Assembly: GCF_903914075.1 (NCBI RefSeq)
Contig: NZ_CAIWNQ010000003.1
Location: 620,001-684,000 of the forward strand
DNA from: Ruegeria sp. THAF57
GTDB lineage: Bacteria; Pseudomonadota; Alphaproteobacteria; Rhodobacterales; Rhodobacteraceae
Direction of reading: 5' to 3'
Length of the DNA: 64,000 nt
The position numbers and the translations under genes were made by a program. This document shows positions 62,978 to 64,000 of this stretch, in pieces; the first letter of the stretch is position 1; the number at the start of each line of letters is the position of its first letter. Below the pieces are notes generated by a model. That model was given only the letters and a program-made list of their open reading frames with translations, did no database searches and was not told where the DNA came from.

Positions 62978-64000
62978 TCAGCCCAGTTGAACCAGCGCGT
63001 GCCGTTTTTTCCCTGCGCTCAGCTTGATCGGCGATGACAGCGCGCCTGCGTCGATCATCAACCCCGCATCTGTCAGCGGTGCATCGTCCAGTTTGGCTCC
63101 GTTTTCCGCGATCAGGCGCTTGGCTTCCTTGCCGGATTTGGCGAGGCCGGACTTGACGATCAACTGCACGATCGAGGCAGGCAATTCATCCGCACCTATG
63201 GTCAGGGTCGGAAGATCGTCGCCCACGCCGCCTTTCTCGAACACTTCGCGCGCTGTGGCTTCCGCGGTCGCGGCGGCCTCGGCCCCGTGCAGCAGGGTGG
63301 TGACCTCGTTGGCGAGGCGGATTTTAGCCTCGTTGATCTCGGACCCTTGCAGCGCGGCCAGACGGTCACACTCGTCCACGGGCAGCTCGGTGAAGATCTT
63401 CAGAAAGCGGCCTACGTCGGCGTCGGTGGTGTTGCGCCAGAACTGCCAGAACTCATAGGCGCTTAGCATGTCGCCGTTCAGCCAGATCGCTCCGCCCTGT
63501 GATTTGCCCATCTTGCGGCCATCACTGGTGGTCAGCAGGGGTGTGGTCAGGCCATAGATTTCCTGATCCAGAACCCGGCGCGTTAGGTCGATGCCGTTGA
63601 CTATATTGCCCCACTGGTCGCTGCCACCCATCTGCAGAACACAGCCATAGCGACGGTTCAGCTCAAGGAAGTCATAGGCCTGCAGGATCATGTAGTTGAA
63701 TTCGAGGAACGACAGCGATTGTTCGCGGTCCAGACGGGATTTTACGGATTCAAAGGACAGCATCCGGTTGACCGAGAAATGCCGCCCGATATCGCGCAGG
63801 AAATCGAGGTAGTTCAGGCTGTCCAGCCATTCCGCATTGTTCAGCATCAGCGCGCCGGTGTCGCTGTCGTCATAGGACAGGTACTTGGCGAAAACCTTCT
63901 GCATCCCTGCGATGTTGGCGTCGATCTGTTTGGGGCCCAGCAGTGGGCGTTCGTCCGACCGGAACGAGGGGTCACCCACTTTAGTCGTACCGCCGCCCAT
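62978..64000 (-). CDS. tyrS: Tyrosyl-tRNA synthetase (5' end cut by window)
   Basis: Class I synthetase; 340 residues lie in the window. The [19 protein letters not shown] at the edge is internal, so the HIGH motif lies outside. Visible: [20 protein letters not shown] (tyrosine pocket), the KMSKS-type loop [12 protein letters not shown], and the C-terminal S4-like domain. Confidence 0.95.
   Translation of the reverse strand: MGGGTTKVGDPSFRSDERPLLGPKQIDANIAGMQKVFAKYLSYDDSDTGALMLNNAEWLDSLNYLDFLRDIGRHFSVNRMLSFESVKSRLDREQSLSFLEFNYMILQAYDFLELNRRYGCVLQMGGSDQWGNIVNGIDLTRRVLDQEIYGLTTPLLTTSDGRKMGKSQGGAIWLNGDMLSAYEFWQFWRNTTDADVGRFLKIFTELPVDECDRLAALQGSEINEAKIRLANEVTTLLHGAEAAATAEATAREVFEKGGVGDDLPTLTIGADELPASIVQLIVKSGLAKSGKEAKRLIAENGAKLDDAPLTDAGLMIDAGALSSPIKLSAGKKRHALVQLG

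Overview
The window is ordinary core chromosome of a G+C-rich alphaproteobacterium, most probably Rhodobacterales (Roseobacter group, Ruegeria-like). The evidence is the C4-pathway 5-aminolevulinate synthase with Lys248, an FNR-type box in front of it, DUF2852 and DUF2927 proteins, a DksA that has lost most of its zinc-finger cysteines, a large TRAP transporter with a Cache histidine kinase, an OlsB-like acyltransferase, and the DUF177-rpmF-plsX-fabH-ihfA-merR order. No phage, insertion sequence, integron or CRISPR array was seen. Both ends cut genes: an M20 peptidase at the left and tyrosyl-tRNA synthetase at the right.

Layout. 1-13 kb: M20 peptidase, hemA, a RodZ-like protein followed by ispG, a small lipoprotein, a DsbA-like oxidoreductase overlapping an M48/TPR protease, an aminotransferase, and the wall enzymes N-acetylmuramoyl-L-alanine amidase and PBP1A. 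13-21 kb: prfB, an amidase-signature enzyme, a DUF2189 membrane protein, an XRE regulator, and the ilvB-ilvH operon. A short upstream leader encodes MKALVVIVGNTRMGR and is followed by an intrinsic terminator. 20-28.5 kb: a 2-oxoglutarate/Fe(II) oxygenase, a NarL-type response regulator with a Cache histidine kinase, and a divergent TRAP transporter. 28.5-37 kb: VOC protein, leucyltransferase Bpt, RDD and DUF2852 membrane proteins, glnE, an RlmI-like methyltransferase overlapping a PIN-domain gene, and an M48 protease. 37-41.4 kb: a compact leftward cluster of MoxR ATPase, GNAT, DUF2927 lipoprotein, a 56-residue membrane protein and a VWA protein. 41.7-52.3 kb: dksA, FAD monooxygenase, xthA, erpA, dgt, argS, SPOR protein, nagZ, scpA and scpB. 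52.3-64 kb: a two-domain Dcd-like protein, tRNA-Pro(GGG), the fatty-acid/phospholipid operon, bamE, olsB, an ABC-F ATPase, an SDR, a secreted Gly/Asn-repeat protein and tyrS.

How the genes work together. Several neighbourhoods are functional units: the cell envelope genes (AmiC-like amidase plus PBP1A; SPOR protein plus NagZ), membrane lipid synthesis (plsX, fabH, with olsB nearby), chromosome segregation (scpA, scpB), and signal-controlled uptake (Cache kinase, response regulator, TRAP).

The most interesting signals lie outside the ordinary genes: the branched-chain amino-acid attenuator, a family of hairpin-plus-conserved-box intergenic elements (four copies, two of them facing each other), a pair of matching 19-bp palindromes between the DUF2852 gene and glnE, the MoxR/VWA/DUF2927 cluster with its very small membrane gene, and the secreted repeat protein. 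All functions are inferred from reading the sequence; no database search was run.
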